From NCBI RefSeq assembly GCF_019599145.1, contig NZ_CP080647.1:1426001-1490000 (forward strand): a stretch of DNA of 64,000 nt, given 5' to 3'. Positions within the stretch are counted from its first letter, which is position 1. The number at the start of each line of letters is the position of its first letter. Under the pieces are notes generated by a model, which searched no databases, was not told where the DNA came from, and worked only from the letters and a program-made list of their open reading frames with translations. This stretch comes from Streptomyces akebiae (GTDB lineage: Bacteria; Actinomycetota; Actinomycetes; Streptomycetales; Streptomycetaceae). The translations under genes and the position numbers were made by a program. Positions 1 to 8,305 of this stretch are shown here, piece by piece.

Positions 1-175
1 GTAGCCGCAAGCGCCACATCACGTGAGTCCACGCAGACGAACCCGCTGTACGCGCAGATCCGCACCCATGGCGTAGAAGCGTCCCAACGCGTACTGCGGC
101 CGCACTCTGACAGGGGCACAGGTACGGGTTCCCGGGTCAAGCCATTCATGAATCTCGGAGGGCGGTTAATGTCGA

Positions 176-1345
176 TCACCAGACCACGGGGAGGCTGACG
201 AGGCCGCCCGTCAGCACCTCGCTGCGGACGGTCAGTTCCTCGATCGGGACGGCGAGCCGCATCGTGGGGAAGCGCCGGACGAGCTGCACGAGGGCGACCT
301 GCAGTTCGATGCGGGCCAGGGGTGCGCCGATGCAGTAGTGCGCGCCGTGTCCGAACGTGAGGTGGGAGGCGGCGCGGCGCGTGATGTCGAAGCGGTCGGG
401 GTCGGGGAAGACGGCGGGGTCGTGGTTGGCGGCACCGTTGTCCAGCATGACCAGGTCCCCGGCCTGGATAGTGACGCCGCCGACGTCGAAGTCGGTGCGG
501 GCGTAGCGGGGTATGCCTCCGCTGCCTTTGCCCGGGGCTCGCAGGACTTCCTCGACGGCATTCGCGATCCGGTCGGGGGATTCTGCCGTGGCCTGCCACT
601 GGTCCGGGTGGGAGAGCAGCAGCAGTGCGCCGAGGCAGATCTGGACGACGGTGGTCTCGTGGCCGGCGAACAGCAGGGCCATCGCGAGCATGGCGATCTC
701 GTCGTCACCGACCCCGTCGGTCGCGCACAGACGTGAGATCACGTCGTCACCGGGCTCACGGCGCTTGTGGGTCACGAGCTCCTTTCCGTACTGGAACAGT
801 TCGCCCAGCCCCTGCTCGGAGCGTTGCCGGTCGAGCACGTCGGCGGCGGCCTGTGTCCAGGTGCGAAACCGGACGCGGGCTTCGTACGGCACGCCGAGCA
901 GCTCGCAGATGACCAGGATCGGCAGCGGCAGCGCGAGGGCTGTGTTGAGGTCGGCCGGCTGGTCCTGGTGCGTCAGTTGGTCGAGAAGCTCGGCGGTGAG
1001 GACTTCCACGCGAGGACGGAAGGCGCGCATGCGCCCTGGCGTGAAGTGCGGTTGGAGCAGGGAGCGCATACGGACGTGGTCGGTCTTCTCGGTCGCGTAG
1101 TTGCCCAGCGGGCCGCCGAAGAGGGCCGACTCGTTGGAGCGGGCGGCGGTTTCCGGGCACGGGTGGGAACGGCCGAGTCGGCTGTCGTCGAGGAGTTGGC
1201 GCACCTCGTCGTATCCGGTGACGAGCCAGGCATCGTCGCCAACGCGGGTGCGGATCTTGTGGACGGGGCCCTGGGCCTGCAGCTCACGCAGCAGCGGCGG
1301 GACCTGCAAGGGGCCGGTCTGTTCGAAGGGCAGCTGGGGAGTCAC
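176..1345 (-). CDS. Cytochrome P450
   Basis: A soluble bacterial P450 of 389 aa, close to the usual 400. It shows the I-helix oxygen-binding motif AGHETT, the ExxR pair in EEVLR, and the heme-ligand loop FGHGAHYCIG with the thiolate cysteine. The GTG start at 1345 follows CAGGAGCTGCC, a good ribosome site. It needs separate ferredoxin and reductase partners, and none is adjacent. It is divergent from a TetR gene, and the shared 86-bp interval holds two similar palindromes, so the TetR protein very probably represses it. Substrate is unknown; catabolic hydroxylation or detoxification fits a single TetR-controlled P450 better than a tailoring role. Confidence 0.93.
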   Translation of the reverse strand: MTPQLPFEQTGPLQVPPLLRELQAQGPVHKIRTRVGDDAWLVTGYDEVRQLLDDSRLGRSHPCPETAARSNESALFGGPLGNYATEKTDHVRMRSLLQPHFTPGRMRAFRPRVEVLTAELLDQLTHQDQPADLNTALALPLPILVICELLGVPYEARVRFRTWTQAAADVLDRQRSEQGLGELFQYGKELVTHKRREPGDDVISRLCATDGVGDDEIAMLAMALLFAGHETTVVQICLGALLLLSHPDQWQATAESPDRIANAVEEVLRAPGKGSGGIPRYARTDFDVGGVTIQAGDLVMLDNGAANHDPAVFPDPDRFDITRRAASHLTFGHGAHYCIGAPLARIELQVALVQLVRRFPTMRLAVPIEELTVRSEVLTGGLVSLPVVW

Positions 1346-1368
1346 GGCAGCTCCTGAGTAGACGCGAG

Positions 1369-1420
1369 TTTGTACACTCCGATGTAAACAAACGTACTTG
1401 TATACTCATGTGTAAACAAG
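1369..1420. promoter_or_regulatory. Two tandem TetR-type operators between P450 and tetR
   Basis: Two 24-bp imperfect palindromes lie at 1369-1392 and 1397-1420, exactly 28 bp apart. Each begins TTGTNNAC and ends GTNNACAA; the second runs CTTGTATAC... to ...GTAAACAAG. They fill the divergent promoter region, and the second touches the ribosome site of the regulator gene. The arrangement suggests autoregulation plus repression of the P450, possibly by two dimers. The AT-rich sequence stands out in its GC-rich surroundings. Confidence 0.7.
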
Positions 1421-1431
1421 AGGAGGATCGG

Positions 1432-2031
1432 GTGGCGGCAGAGCGAGCAGACTCCGATGGCGTCGAGCCGGTGAAGCGGATGCGGCGCGCCGAACGACGT
1501 GAGCAGATCTTGGATGCCGCCACCCGGGCGTTCGCACGCGCTGGCTTTGCTGGCACTGGCCTTGATGACGTCGCCGCCGAGGCGGGCATCACCCGGGTGA
1601 TGCTCTACCGGCACTTCGAGTCGAAAGCCGGCATGTACCGAGCGGTCCTGGACCGAGCCTGCGCCCGGCTCGCGGGAAACGTGGGCAGCGGCAACTTCGA
1701 CGAGAACTCGGTGCCCGCCCTGGTCCGTGCCGCGGCGGCCGACCCCGACGCCTTCCGGCTGCTGTTCCGTCATGCCGCCCGGGAGCCGGAGTTCCGCGAC
1801 CTCATCGACACTCTGACAGCGGCTTCGACCGAGATCGCCCAGCGTAACCTTGCCGCACTCCTGCCCGCCGGACCCTGGCTGGGCTGGGCGGCGCGGGTGA
1901 TTCCCGCATTCACCATCGAAGCCGTCATCGGCTGGCTGGACGCCGGACAGCCGGACCCGGAAGCTGCGGCGGACCGGATCAGTCAGGCCATCCACGGAGT
2001 CATCGAGGCCGCACGCCCGGCCGGCGACTGA
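1432..2031 (+). CDS. TetR-family transcriptional regulator
   Basis: A 199-aa TetR-type repressor. The N-terminal HTH spans roughly residues 20-70 (REQILDAATRAFARAGF, then ITRVMLYRHFESK), followed by a divergent all-helical ligand domain. The GTG start at 1432 is chosen because AAGAGGAGG ends 5 bases before it; an in-frame ATG at 1408 lies inside the second operator and has no ribosome site. It is divergent from the P450 and probably controls both genes through the two palindromes between them. The inducer cannot be told from sequence. Confidence 0.9.
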   Translation: MAAERADSDGVEPVKRMRRAERREQILDAATRAFARAGFAGTGLDDVAAEAGITRVMLYRHFESKAGMYRAVLDRACARLAGNVGSGNFDENSVPALVRAAAADPDAFRLLFRHAAREPEFRDLIDTLTAASTEIAQRNLAALLPAGPWLGWAARVIPAFTIEAVIGWLDAGQPDPEAAADRISQAIHGVIEAARPAGD

Positions 2032-2086
2032 ACCCCATGGCCGCAGCTGCCCGACGCAGGGGCAAGCGACCTGCTTGCCGACTCAG

Positions 2087-2422
2087 TCAGTGGCCGCGCG
2101 GGGCGTACATGATGACGGCCATCCCGGAGAGGCAGACGAGGGCGCCGATGACGTCGAAGCGGTCGGGCCGGTAGCCGTCGGCGACCATGCCCCAGGCGAT
2201 CGATCCGGCGACGAAGATCCCGCCGTATGCGGCGAGGATGCGTCCGAAGTTGTCGTCGTGCTGCCTGGTGGCCACGACCCCGTACAGGCCGAGGGCGATG
2301 ACACCGGCGCCGATCCAGATCCAGCCCTTGTGCTCGCGGATGCCCTGCCAGACCAGCCACGCGCCTCCGATCTCGAAGAGGGCGGCGACGACGAACAGGG
2401 CAACGGAGCGGGCGATGAGCAC
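2087..2422 (-). CDS. YnfA/UPF0060-family small membrane protein
   Basis: A 111-aa integral membrane protein with about four transmembrane helices. It carries the family signatures [27 protein letters not shown] and [12 protein letters not shown]. YnfA proteins resemble small multidrug-resistance transporters and some export cationic compounds; function here is unproven. The GTG at 2422 is the start just before the first helix and fits the family length. It lies 58 bp downstream of the MerR gene on the same strand and is probably cotranscribed with it, which suggests export of whatever MerR senses. Confidence 0.85.
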   Translation of the reverse strand: MLIARSVALFVVAALFEIGGAWLVWQGIREHKGWIWIGAGVIALGLYGVVATRQHDDNFGRILAAYGGIFVAGSIAWGMVADGYRPDRFDVIGALVCLSGMAVIMYAPRGH

Positions 2423-2480
2423 GGCGGCAGGATCTCTCTGACAGAAAACGGAAAGGGTGAGGAACGACGGGGTGGGTTGG

Positions 2481-3254
2481 TCAGTCGATGGGGCCGAACA
2501 GGTCGGCGAGCAGGCCGGACCCGTCGGCGGGCGCGCGTACTTCCAGGTGCAGCAGTCGGCCGTCGAGGTGGAGGCGGAAGTCGAAGAACGGGCAGCACTG
2601 CTGCTCGGCGGCGGCGAGTGCGGCCACGTCCCCGGCCAGGTTGGCGGGCAGAGACAGGCGCAGGCCGTCCGGGATGGCCTTGCGCACGGCGCCCTCGGTG
2701 AGCTGCTGCCACTGGGTGGTGCGCTCGCCGATGCCGTCGGCACTCAGGGAGCAGGCCACCGGTGCGGTCCTCCACCGCTCGGTGTCGGCCTCGGCGGCCT
2801 GGCTGCTGGGCAACAGCGGCACATCGACGGGGCGCGCGTCGTGTGCCGCGGGGGTGAGGAAGCCGCACTCGGGGTCGCAGCGGCCCGGCCGGTCGGGCAG
2901 GGCATCGAGGTGGTCCAGCGCCTGGTGCAGGGTGGCGGTGAACGAGGCCAGCTCTGCGGCGCGGACTTCGGCGTCGGCAATCCGGGCCTCGACGCGGGGT
3001 CGAAGGTTGGCCTTCACATCCGCGCATGCCCCCGACTCCCACACGGCCAGCAATTGGGAGACTTCCTCCAGCGGCAGCCCCAGGTGCTTGGCCGCGCCGA
3101 TGAACGCCAGGCGCTCGACGGCGTCTTCCCCGTAGAGGCGGTAGCCGGCCGGACTCCGGTCGGCGGGCAGTAGACCGGCACTCTCGTAAAACCGCAGTGT
3201 GGTGGCCGGGACACCGCAGTGCTCGGCAAGCTGGGAGATCCGCATCGTGCTCAC
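2481..3254 (-). CDS. MerR-family regulator with cysteine-containing C-terminal domain
   Basis: A 257-aa regulator. Residues 4-75 form the MerR winged helix ([20 protein letters not shown]). A helical linker follows, then a C-terminal half with cysteines in CDPECGF and EQQCCPFF that could bind metal or a thiol-reactive ligand. The GTG at 3254 is chosen over the ATG at 3245 because a MerR-type promoter places its -10 only 6 bases upstream, so the transcript would begin at about this GTG, a leaderless start. It probably controls itself and the downstream ynfA-like gene. The effector is unknown; heavy metal or thiol stress is an inference. Confidence 0.88.
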   Translation of the reverse strand: MSTMRISQLAEHCGVPATTLRFYESAGLLPADRSPAGYRLYGEDAVERLAFIGAAKHLGLPLEEVSQLLAVWESGACADVKANLRPRVEARIADAEVRAAELASFTATLHQALDHLDALPDRPGRCDPECGFLTPAAHDARPVDVPLLPSSQAAEADTERWRTAPVACSLSADGIGERTTQWQQLTEGAVRKAIPDGLRLSLPANLAGDVAALAAAEQQCCPFFDFRLHLDGRLLHLEVRAPADGSGLLADLFGPID

Positions 3255-3260
3255 ACCCCG

Positions 3261-3292
3261 ACGGTAAACCTTCGACCCGACTCGAAGGTCAA
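3261..3292 (-). promoter_or_regulatory. MerR-type promoter with operator in a long spacer
   Basis: On the minus strand a -35 TTGACC (3292-3287) and a -10 TACCGT (3266-3261) are separated by 20 bp, longer than the normal 17 and typical of MerR-activated promoters. A perfect 8-bp inverted repeat, ACCTTCGA...TCGAAGGT (3268-3289), sits in the spacer, where MerR proteins bind and underwind DNA. The predicted start of transcription falls at or next to the GTG codon at 3254. Confidence 0.72.
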
Positions 3293-3324
3293 GGTCGATT
3301 CGTGCGGGCCCTACCGCGGCCGGG

Positions 3325-3708
3325 TCAGTGGCCCTTTGCTGCCGGGTGCCACGGTGCGTCGGCGCGGGTTGGGCGGGCGTCGGCGGCCAGTTGCAGTGCG
3401 TACACCGGCTGGTCGTGGCCCGGGGTGGGGCCAAGGTAGGCGTGGCCGGTCATGTGGCACCAGGAGGGCAGGTCGAGCGGGGCCGCCGGGTCGGTGGCGA
3501 TGACGTGAACGATCGTGCCGGCCTGTGCATCCTGGATGTGGTCACGCAGCCGGAGCAGGAGTGTCACGCACAGCAAGCCCGTGCCGTCGACGGTGATGTC
3601 CGCCGCCGGAACGGGAGCCGTCGTCATCGCGGCAGGCTCCAGGTGACGCTCCACCGGCGGCGAGGCAGCTTGCTCTCCGTGCTCTTTGCCGGCCGTCTCC
3701 TTGGCCAT
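3325..3708 (-). CDS. TusA-like sulfur-carrier protein
   Basis: A 127-aa protein whose residues about 35-90 match the TusA/SirA fold: DGTGLLCVTLLLRLRD, then HVIATDPAAPLDLPSWC. TusA passes persulfide sulfur from a cysteine desulfurase to acceptors. The catalytic cysteine is kept, but the next residue, normally proline in the CPxP motif, is valine. The ATG overlaps the stop of the cysteine desulfurase gene (ATGA), so the two are translationally coupled. Both ends are longer than in classical TusA, which is about 80 aa. Cytoplasmic sulfur relay is the likely role. Confidence 0.78.
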   Translation of the reverse strand: MAKETAGKEHGEQAASPPVERHLEPAAMTTAPVPAADITVDGTGLLCVTLLLRLRDHIQDAQAGTIVHVIATDPAAPLDLPSWCHMTGHAYLGPTPGHDQPVYALQLAADARPTRADAPWHPAAKGH

Positions 3709-4856
3709 CAGTTTGCTGCCCGCGCAAGCAGTTCGACGGTCCGGTCGATGTCGTCGGCGGTGGTCCAGCGGCCGAGGGACAGGCGGAGAGCGGCAAGACT
3801 GCGGGTCTCGGGCAGGCCCATGGCGCTGAGGACCGGGGAGGGCCGGTGGTCGCCGCTGTGGCAGGCCGAGCCGGTGGAGGCGGCGATTTCGGGGACGGCG
3901 TCGAGGAGTTCGTGGCCGCGGATGCCGTCGATGCTGATGTTGAGCGTGTTGGGCAGGCGCGGTTCGGCGGGGCCGTTCAGATGGATACGGCCGGGGAGCC
4001 GGGTGGTCAGGCCGGTGTGGAGGCGGTCGCGCAGTGCGGTGATGCGCTGTACGCCACCGTCGGCCAGCTCCTCCGCGGCGAGTTGGGCGGCGGCGCCCAG
4101 GCCGACGGTGAGGGCGACGTTCTCGGTGCCGGAGCGCAGGCCGCGTTCCTGGCCGCCGCCGTAGATCAGCGGTTCGAGGGCGGCACCTGCGCGGACGTAC
4201 AGGGCGGCGATGCCCTTCGGGGCGTACATCTTGTGGCCGACGATCGTCATGAGGTCGACGCCCAAGTCCCTTACGTCCAGGGGGATCTTTCCGGCGGCCT
4301 GGGCGGCGTCGCAGTGGAAGAGCGCGCTGTGGGCGTGGGTGATGCGGGCCAGTTCGGCGATGGGCTGGAGGACGCCGGTCTCGTTGTTGGCAGCCATGAC
4401 CGAGACAAGGACGGTGCGCTCGGTGAGTGCGGCGGCCAGCGCCGCCGGGTCGAGGAGACCGTCACCGTCGACGGGCAGGTACGTCACCTCTGCGCCATGG
4501 AGCCGCTCCAGGGCGTGGCAGGTTTCCAGAATGCCGGGGTGCTCGGTGACCTGGGTGATCACATGCGGGCGGTCGGTCTCGGCGGCGAGTACGGCGCCAC
4601 GCAGGGCGAGGTTGTCGGCCTCGGATCCGGAGCCGGTGAAGACGATCTCTGCGGCGTCGGCGCCGATGAGATCGGAGACCTGGCCGCGGGCGCGGGCGAG
4701 GGCCCGCTTGGGCTCGGCGCCGTAGGCGTGGCTGCTGGAGGGGTTGCCGAACCAGTCGACCAGATACGGGCGCATCGCCTCGGTGACCCGCGGGTCGACC
4801 GGGGTGGTGGAGTTGTAGTCCAGATAGAGGGGGCTGCCGTCGAGCGCGGGGATCAC
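3708..4856 (-). CDS. Cysteine desulfurase (NifS/IscS class)
   Basis: A PLP enzyme of 382 aa that removes sulfur from L-cysteine to form an enzyme persulfide and alanine. Visible are the N-terminal YLDYNSTTP, the cofactor histidine/aspartate region HCDAAQAAGK, the PLP-lysine motif GHKMYAPKG, and the active-site cysteine loop STGSACHSG. The start is GTG 4856, overlapping the stop of the ArsR-rhodanese gene (GTGA); upstream in-frame codons lie inside that gene. With the TusA-like partner downstream and rhodaneses upstream it belongs to a sulfur-mobilising operon, not an Fe-S assembly operon, since no IscU or SufBCD is present. Confidence 0.93.
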   Translation of the reverse strand: MIPALDGSPLYLDYNSTTPVDPRVTEAMRPYLVDWFGNPSSSHAYGAEPKRALARARGQVSDLIGADAAEIVFTGSGSEADNLALRGAVLAAETDRPHVITQVTEHPGILETCHALERLHGAEVTYLPVDGDGLLDPAALAAALTERTVLVSVMAANNETGVLQPIAELARITHAHSALFHCDAAQAAGKIPLDVRDLGVDLMTIVGHKMYAPKGIAALYVRAGAALEPLIYGGGQERGLRSGTENVALTVGLGAAAQLAAEELADGGVQRITALRDRLHTGLTTRLPGRIHLNGPAEPRLPNTLNISIDGIRGHELLDAVPEIAASTGSACHSGDHRPSPVLSAMGLPETRSLAALRLSLGRWTTADDIDRTVELLARAAN

Positions 4857-5521
4857 GCGGCGGCCACCTTGTCCACGGGCAGCTCGGCCAGCCGCCACTC
4901 CAGCATCCCGTCGGTCAGCCGGACCGCTTTGCGGCCACGGGCGTGCAGCAGGCGTACGGCGTCGTAGGCGAGGACGCAGTAGGCGCCGCGGCAGTATGCG
5001 ACCACCTCGGCATCATCCGGCAGCTCCGCGACGCGCTCGGCGAGTTCGTCGACGGGGATGGAGATCGCGCCGGGGATGTGCCCGGCGGCGTACTCCTCGG
5101 CCGGGCGGACATCGAGGACGACGATGCCCCCCACCCGGGCGCGGGCCAGGAGCTCCTCGCGGTCGACCTCCTCGGCATCGTCCGTGCCGAGGTAGGCAGT
5201 GCGGGCGGGCTCGACGTCGGCCTGATGCGTCTGGGCGACCTGGCGCAGCAGGGCATAGAGGGCGGCGACATCGTCGCCGGCCAGCCGGTAGTGGATGCGT
5301 ACGCCGTCGCGGCGTGTGGCTACGAGTCCGGCCTGCTTGAGGGTCTGCAGGTGGGCGGAGGCAGTGGTCAGGTTCAGCCCCGCCGCTTTGGCGAGCGCAT
5401 CGACGGTGCGCTCGCCCTGCGCCAGCAGATCGAGCAGTTCCAGGCGCTTTCCACTGCTCAGTGCCTTGCCGGTGCGGGCGAAGGCTTCGTACAGCGCCGC
5501 TTTGCGCTGGGGGTCTCCCAT
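4853..5521 (-). CDS. ArsR-type HTH fused to a rhodanese domain
   Basis: A 222-aa fusion. Residues about 10-90 are an ArsR winged helix (LELLDLLAQGERTVDALAKA), and about 120-215 are a rhodanese domain (VVLDVRPAEEYAAGHIPGA) with active-site loop CRGAYC. A persulfide formed on the loop cysteine could signal to the DNA-binding part, making this a candidate sulfane-sulfur sensor. The ATG at 5521 is preferred over 5536 and 5533 because GGAGG lies just upstream of it. It is divergent from the MBL-rhodanese gene and heads the operon with cysteine desulfurase and the TusA-like protein. A 12-bp palindrome overlaps its promoter. Confidence 0.9.
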   Translation of the reverse strand: MGDPQRKAALYEAFARTGKALSSGKRLELLDLLAQGERTVDALAKAAGLNLTTASAHLQTLKQAGLVATRRDGVRIHYRLAGDDVAALYALLRQVAQTHQADVEPARTAYLGTDDAEEVDREELLARARVGGIVVLDVRPAEEYAAGHIPGAISIPVDELAERVAELPDDAEVVAYCRGAYCVLAYDAVRLLHARGRKAVRLTDGMLEWRLAELPVDKVAAA

Positions 5522-5534
5522 GACATCCTCCATC

Positions 5535-5552
5535 ATTCCATGGAATATTGTA
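5535..5552. promoter_or_regulatory. Probable ArsR-rhodanese operator and -10 box
   Basis: The perfect palindrome ATTCCATGGAAT (5535-5546) adjoins a minus-strand -10 hexamer TACAAT (5552-5547) in the 85-bp interval between two divergent sulfur operons. A repressor bound here would cover the start of transcription of the ArsR-rhodanese operon. Confidence 0.6.
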
Positions 5553-5606
5553 GCTAAGGGTGGGCGCTGAAGCGACCTGCACCTCTCCGTGAACCTGGAG
5601 GATCCG

Positions 5607-6971
5607 ATGGGCTTCGCCGACGATCACTTGATACCGCTGGTCGATGAGGGGCTGGGCAACAGCGCCTACCTCGTCGACCTCGGCGACGGACGGGCCCTGG
5701 CCGTCGATGCGAGCCGCGATCTGCGTGCCCTGCGTGCCGCTGCCGACCGACGCAGCCTCACGGTCGCCTTCGCCGCCGACACCCACCTGCACGCCGACTT
5801 CCTGTCCGGTGCGGTGCAGCTCGCGCACGACGACGGCGCGGCCGTACTCGCCTCCGCCGCCGGGAACCGGGCCTTCGAGCACACCGCGCTCGCCGACGGC
5901 GACGAGACAGATCTCGGCGGCCTTACCTTGCGCGCGCTGGCCACCCCCGGCCACACCGACGAGCACCTGTCCTTCCTGCTCCTGGACGGCACCCGCGAGC
6001 TCGGAGTCTTCACCGGCGGTTCCCTGATCGTCGGCTCTGCCGCCCGTACCGACCTGCTCGGCGCCGACCGCGCGGAGGAGCTGGCCCGTGCCCAGTACCG
6101 CTCGCTGCGGCGCCTGGCCGAATTGCCGGACGCGACGGCCGTGTGGCCGACGCACGGCGCGGGCTCGTTCTGCTCCGCGCCGCCGGGTGCCGAGCGCACT
6201 ACGACCATCGCCGCGCAGAAGCGGGCCAACCCGCTGCTCGCCGCACCGGACCAGGACACCTTCGTACGGAAGTTGCTCGGCAGTCTCGGCTCCTACCCCG
6301 CGTACTTCGACCGCCTGGGCGAGGCGAACCGGCGCGGGCCCGCCGTCCTCCGCTCGGCCCCGACTCTGCCCGCGCTCTCCCTGGACCAGGTGCCCCACCT
6401 GATAGGGGAGGGCGCCCAGATCATCGACGTACGCCCCGTGGCGGACTTCGCCGCAGGGCACATCCCCGGCGCCGTCTCCATCCCGCTGCGGGACCAGTTC
6501 GCCACCTGGCTGGGCTGGCTGCTGCCCGACGACACCCCACTCGTGTTCGTCGCCAACCCCGATCAGGACCTCGCCGAACTCACCTGGCAGGCCCTGAAGA
6601 TCGGCTACGAGCGGCTGGCAGGACACCTCGACGGCGGTATGGACGCCTGGACTGCAGACAGCGGAGAGCAGGAACGTATCGAGCTCCTCACCGCCGACCG
6701 GATCGCCGGGCGCCCCGTCCTCGACATCCGCCAGCGAGCCGAGCACATCGCCGGCCATATCCCCGGCGCGGTCCACATCGAACTCGGCGACCTCACCGAG
6801 CGCAGCGGCGAGGCACCTCGGCGCCCCGTCGTGGCCTGCGGCCACGGTGAACGTGCCATGACCGCCGCCAGCCTCCTGCAGCGCACCGGCCACAAGGATC
6901 TCGCCGTCCTCGACGGCGGACCGGCCGACTGGTCCAAGGCCACCGGCCGTCCCCTGGAGGAGACCGCGTGA
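5607..6971 (+). CDS. MBL-fold hydrolase with two rhodanese domains
   Basis: A 454-aa multidomain protein. Residues about 1-240 are a metallo-beta-lactamase fold of the persulfide-dioxygenase/glyoxalase-II branch, with metal ligands in THLHADF, the GHTDEH motif and a PTHGAGS segment. Two rhodanese domains follow, at about 260-350 and 360-450. The first (IIDVRPVADFAAGHIPGA) has VANPD where the catalytic cysteine should be, so it is probably inactive. The second has VACGHGERA with the cysteine in place. Likely role: oxidation or transfer of sulfane sulfur. The ATG 5607 has GGAGG five bases upstream, better than the GTG at 5589. The MFS gene overlaps its stop. Confidence 0.9.
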   Translation: MGFADDHLIPLVDEGLGNSAYLVDLGDGRALAVDASRDLRALRAAADRRSLTVAFAADTHLHADFLSGAVQLAHDDGAAVLASAAGNRAFEHTALADGDETDLGGLTLRALATPGHTDEHLSFLLLDGTRELGVFTGGSLIVGSAARTDLLGADRAEELARAQYRSLRRLAELPDATAVWPTHGAGSFCSAPPGAERTTTIAAQKRANPLLAAPDQDTFVRKLLGSLGSYPAYFDRLGEANRRGPAVLRSAPTLPALSLDQVPHLIGEGAQIIDVRPVADFAAGHIPGAVSIPLRDQFATWLGWLLPDDTPLVFVANPDQDLAELTWQALKIGYERLAGHLDGGMDAWTADSGEQERIELLTADRIAGRPVLDIRQRAEHIAGHIPGAVHIELGDLTERSGEAPRRPVVACGHGERAMTAASLLQRTGHKDLAVLDGGPADWSKATGRPLEETA

Positions 6972-8236
6972 CCACCCACACCACGAGCGAGACCAGCCCT
7001 GCAATACGTCTCGGACTACAGGCCAACCTCGCCCAGTTCAGCCTGCTCGTCGTGGTCAACGCCCTGGTCGGCGGCATGCTCGGCCAGGAACGCACCGTCC
7101 TGCCGCTCCTGGCCGACGACGTCTTCCACCTGTCCGCCTACACCGCGGCCATGACCTACATCCTGGCGTTCGGCGCCACCAAAGCCGTCACCAACTTCTT
7201 CGCCGGCACCTGGTCCGACCGCTACGGCCGCAAACCCGTCCTGATCGCCGGATGGCTCATCGCCCTGCCCGTGCCCGCCATGCTCGCCTGGGGCCCGTCG
7301 TGGGGCTGGATCATCGCCGCCAACATCCTGCTCGGCATGAACCAGGGCCTGACCTGGTCCACCACCGTCATCATGAAGATCGACCTGGCCGGCCCGGAGC
7401 GCCGCGGCCTGGCCATGGGCTTCAACGAGGCCGCCGGATACGTCGCCGTCGCCGCCACCGCCATGGCCACCGGCGCCATCGCCGAACACGCCGGACTGCG
7501 CCCCGAGCCATTCCTGCTCGGCGCCGCCTACGTCGTACTGGCCCTGGGCCTGTCCACCTTCGCGGTCCGCGAGACCCGCGACCACGCCCGCTTCGAAGCC
7601 GCCCGCCACGTCACCCCTGCAGGCAGCGAGCACGACGCGGAACTGACCACCGGCCAGATCGCCCGCCTCACCAGCCTTCGCGACAAGGCCCTGTCCGCCG
7701 CCAGCCAGGCCGGCATGGTCAACAACCTCAACGACGCCCTGGCCTGGGGCATCTTCCCCCTCCTCTTCGCCGCCCACGGCCTGTCCATCGCCCAGATCGG
7801 CCTCCTCGCCGCCCTCTACCCAGCCGTCTGGGGCGCCGGGCAGATGCTCACCGGCTGGTGGTCCGACCGCATCGGCCGCAAACACCTCATCACCGCCGGA
7901 ATGCTGCTCCAGGCCGCCGCCATCGCTCTCGTCGCCGCCGGTACCACCTTCGGCGTCTGGGCCACCGCCCAGATCCTCCTCGGTCTCGGCACCGCTCTTG
8001 TCTACCCGACCCTGCTCGCCGTCATCGGCGACGTCGCCCACCCCGCCTGGCGCGCCCGCGCCGTCGGCGTCTACCGCCTCTGGCGTGACGGCGGCTTCGC
8101 CGTCGGCGCCCTCCTCGCCGGAGCCCTCGCCGACGCCTACAGCCTGACCACAGCCATCTGGGCCATCGCCGCCCTCACCGCCGCCTCCGGCCTGGTAGTG
8201 GCGCTGCGGATGTACGAGACACATCCACGAAGCTGA
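6968..8236 (+). CDS. MFS transporter (sulfur-cluster associated)
   Basis: A 422-aa major facilitator protein with about 12 hydrophobic segments and the loop 2-3 signature GTWSDRYGRKP, repeated in the second half as GWWSDRIGRKH. The GTG start overlaps the stop of the MBL-rhodanese gene (GTGA), so it is translationally coupled and probably moves a sulfur compound or anion linked to that enzyme. Drug export is the general alternative. It is complete and distinct from the truncated MFS gene near 14.3 kb. Confidence 0.88.
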   Translation: MTTHTTSETSPAIRLGLQANLAQFSLLVVVNALVGGMLGQERTVLPLLADDVFHLSAYTAAMTYILAFGATKAVTNFFAGTWSDRYGRKPVLIAGWLIALPVPAMLAWGPSWGWIIAANILLGMNQGLTWSTTVIMKIDLAGPERRGLAMGFNEAAGYVAVAATAMATGAIAEHAGLRPEPFLLGAAYVVLALGLSTFAVRETRDHARFEAARHVTPAGSEHDAELTTGQIARLTSLRDKALSAASQAGMVNNLNDALAWGIFPLLFAAHGLSIAQIGLLAALYPAVWGAGQMLTGWWSDRIGRKHLITAGMLLQAAAIALVAAGTTFGVWATAQILLGLGTALVYPTLLAVIGDVAHPAWRARAVGVYRLWRDGGFAVGALLAGALADAYSLTTAIWAIAALTAASGLVVALRMYETHPRS

Positions 8237-8305
8237 CGTGTCGCGTAGAGGGGCTGCTGCCGTTGGGCGGGCTGCGGCGACAAGTCTGGTGCGCGACGAA
8301 GGAAG

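Noticed and set aside
5013..7004. Minus-strand frame of 663 codons over the MBL-rhodanese gene
   Set aside because: Gly/Val/Glu-rich antisense product without motifs; it also crosses the divergent promoter.
8237..8305. Terminator between the sulfur MFS gene and the TnpC-like gene
   Set aside because: Only a weak GTCGC/GCGAC pairing with a long loop is visible; not enough to call.
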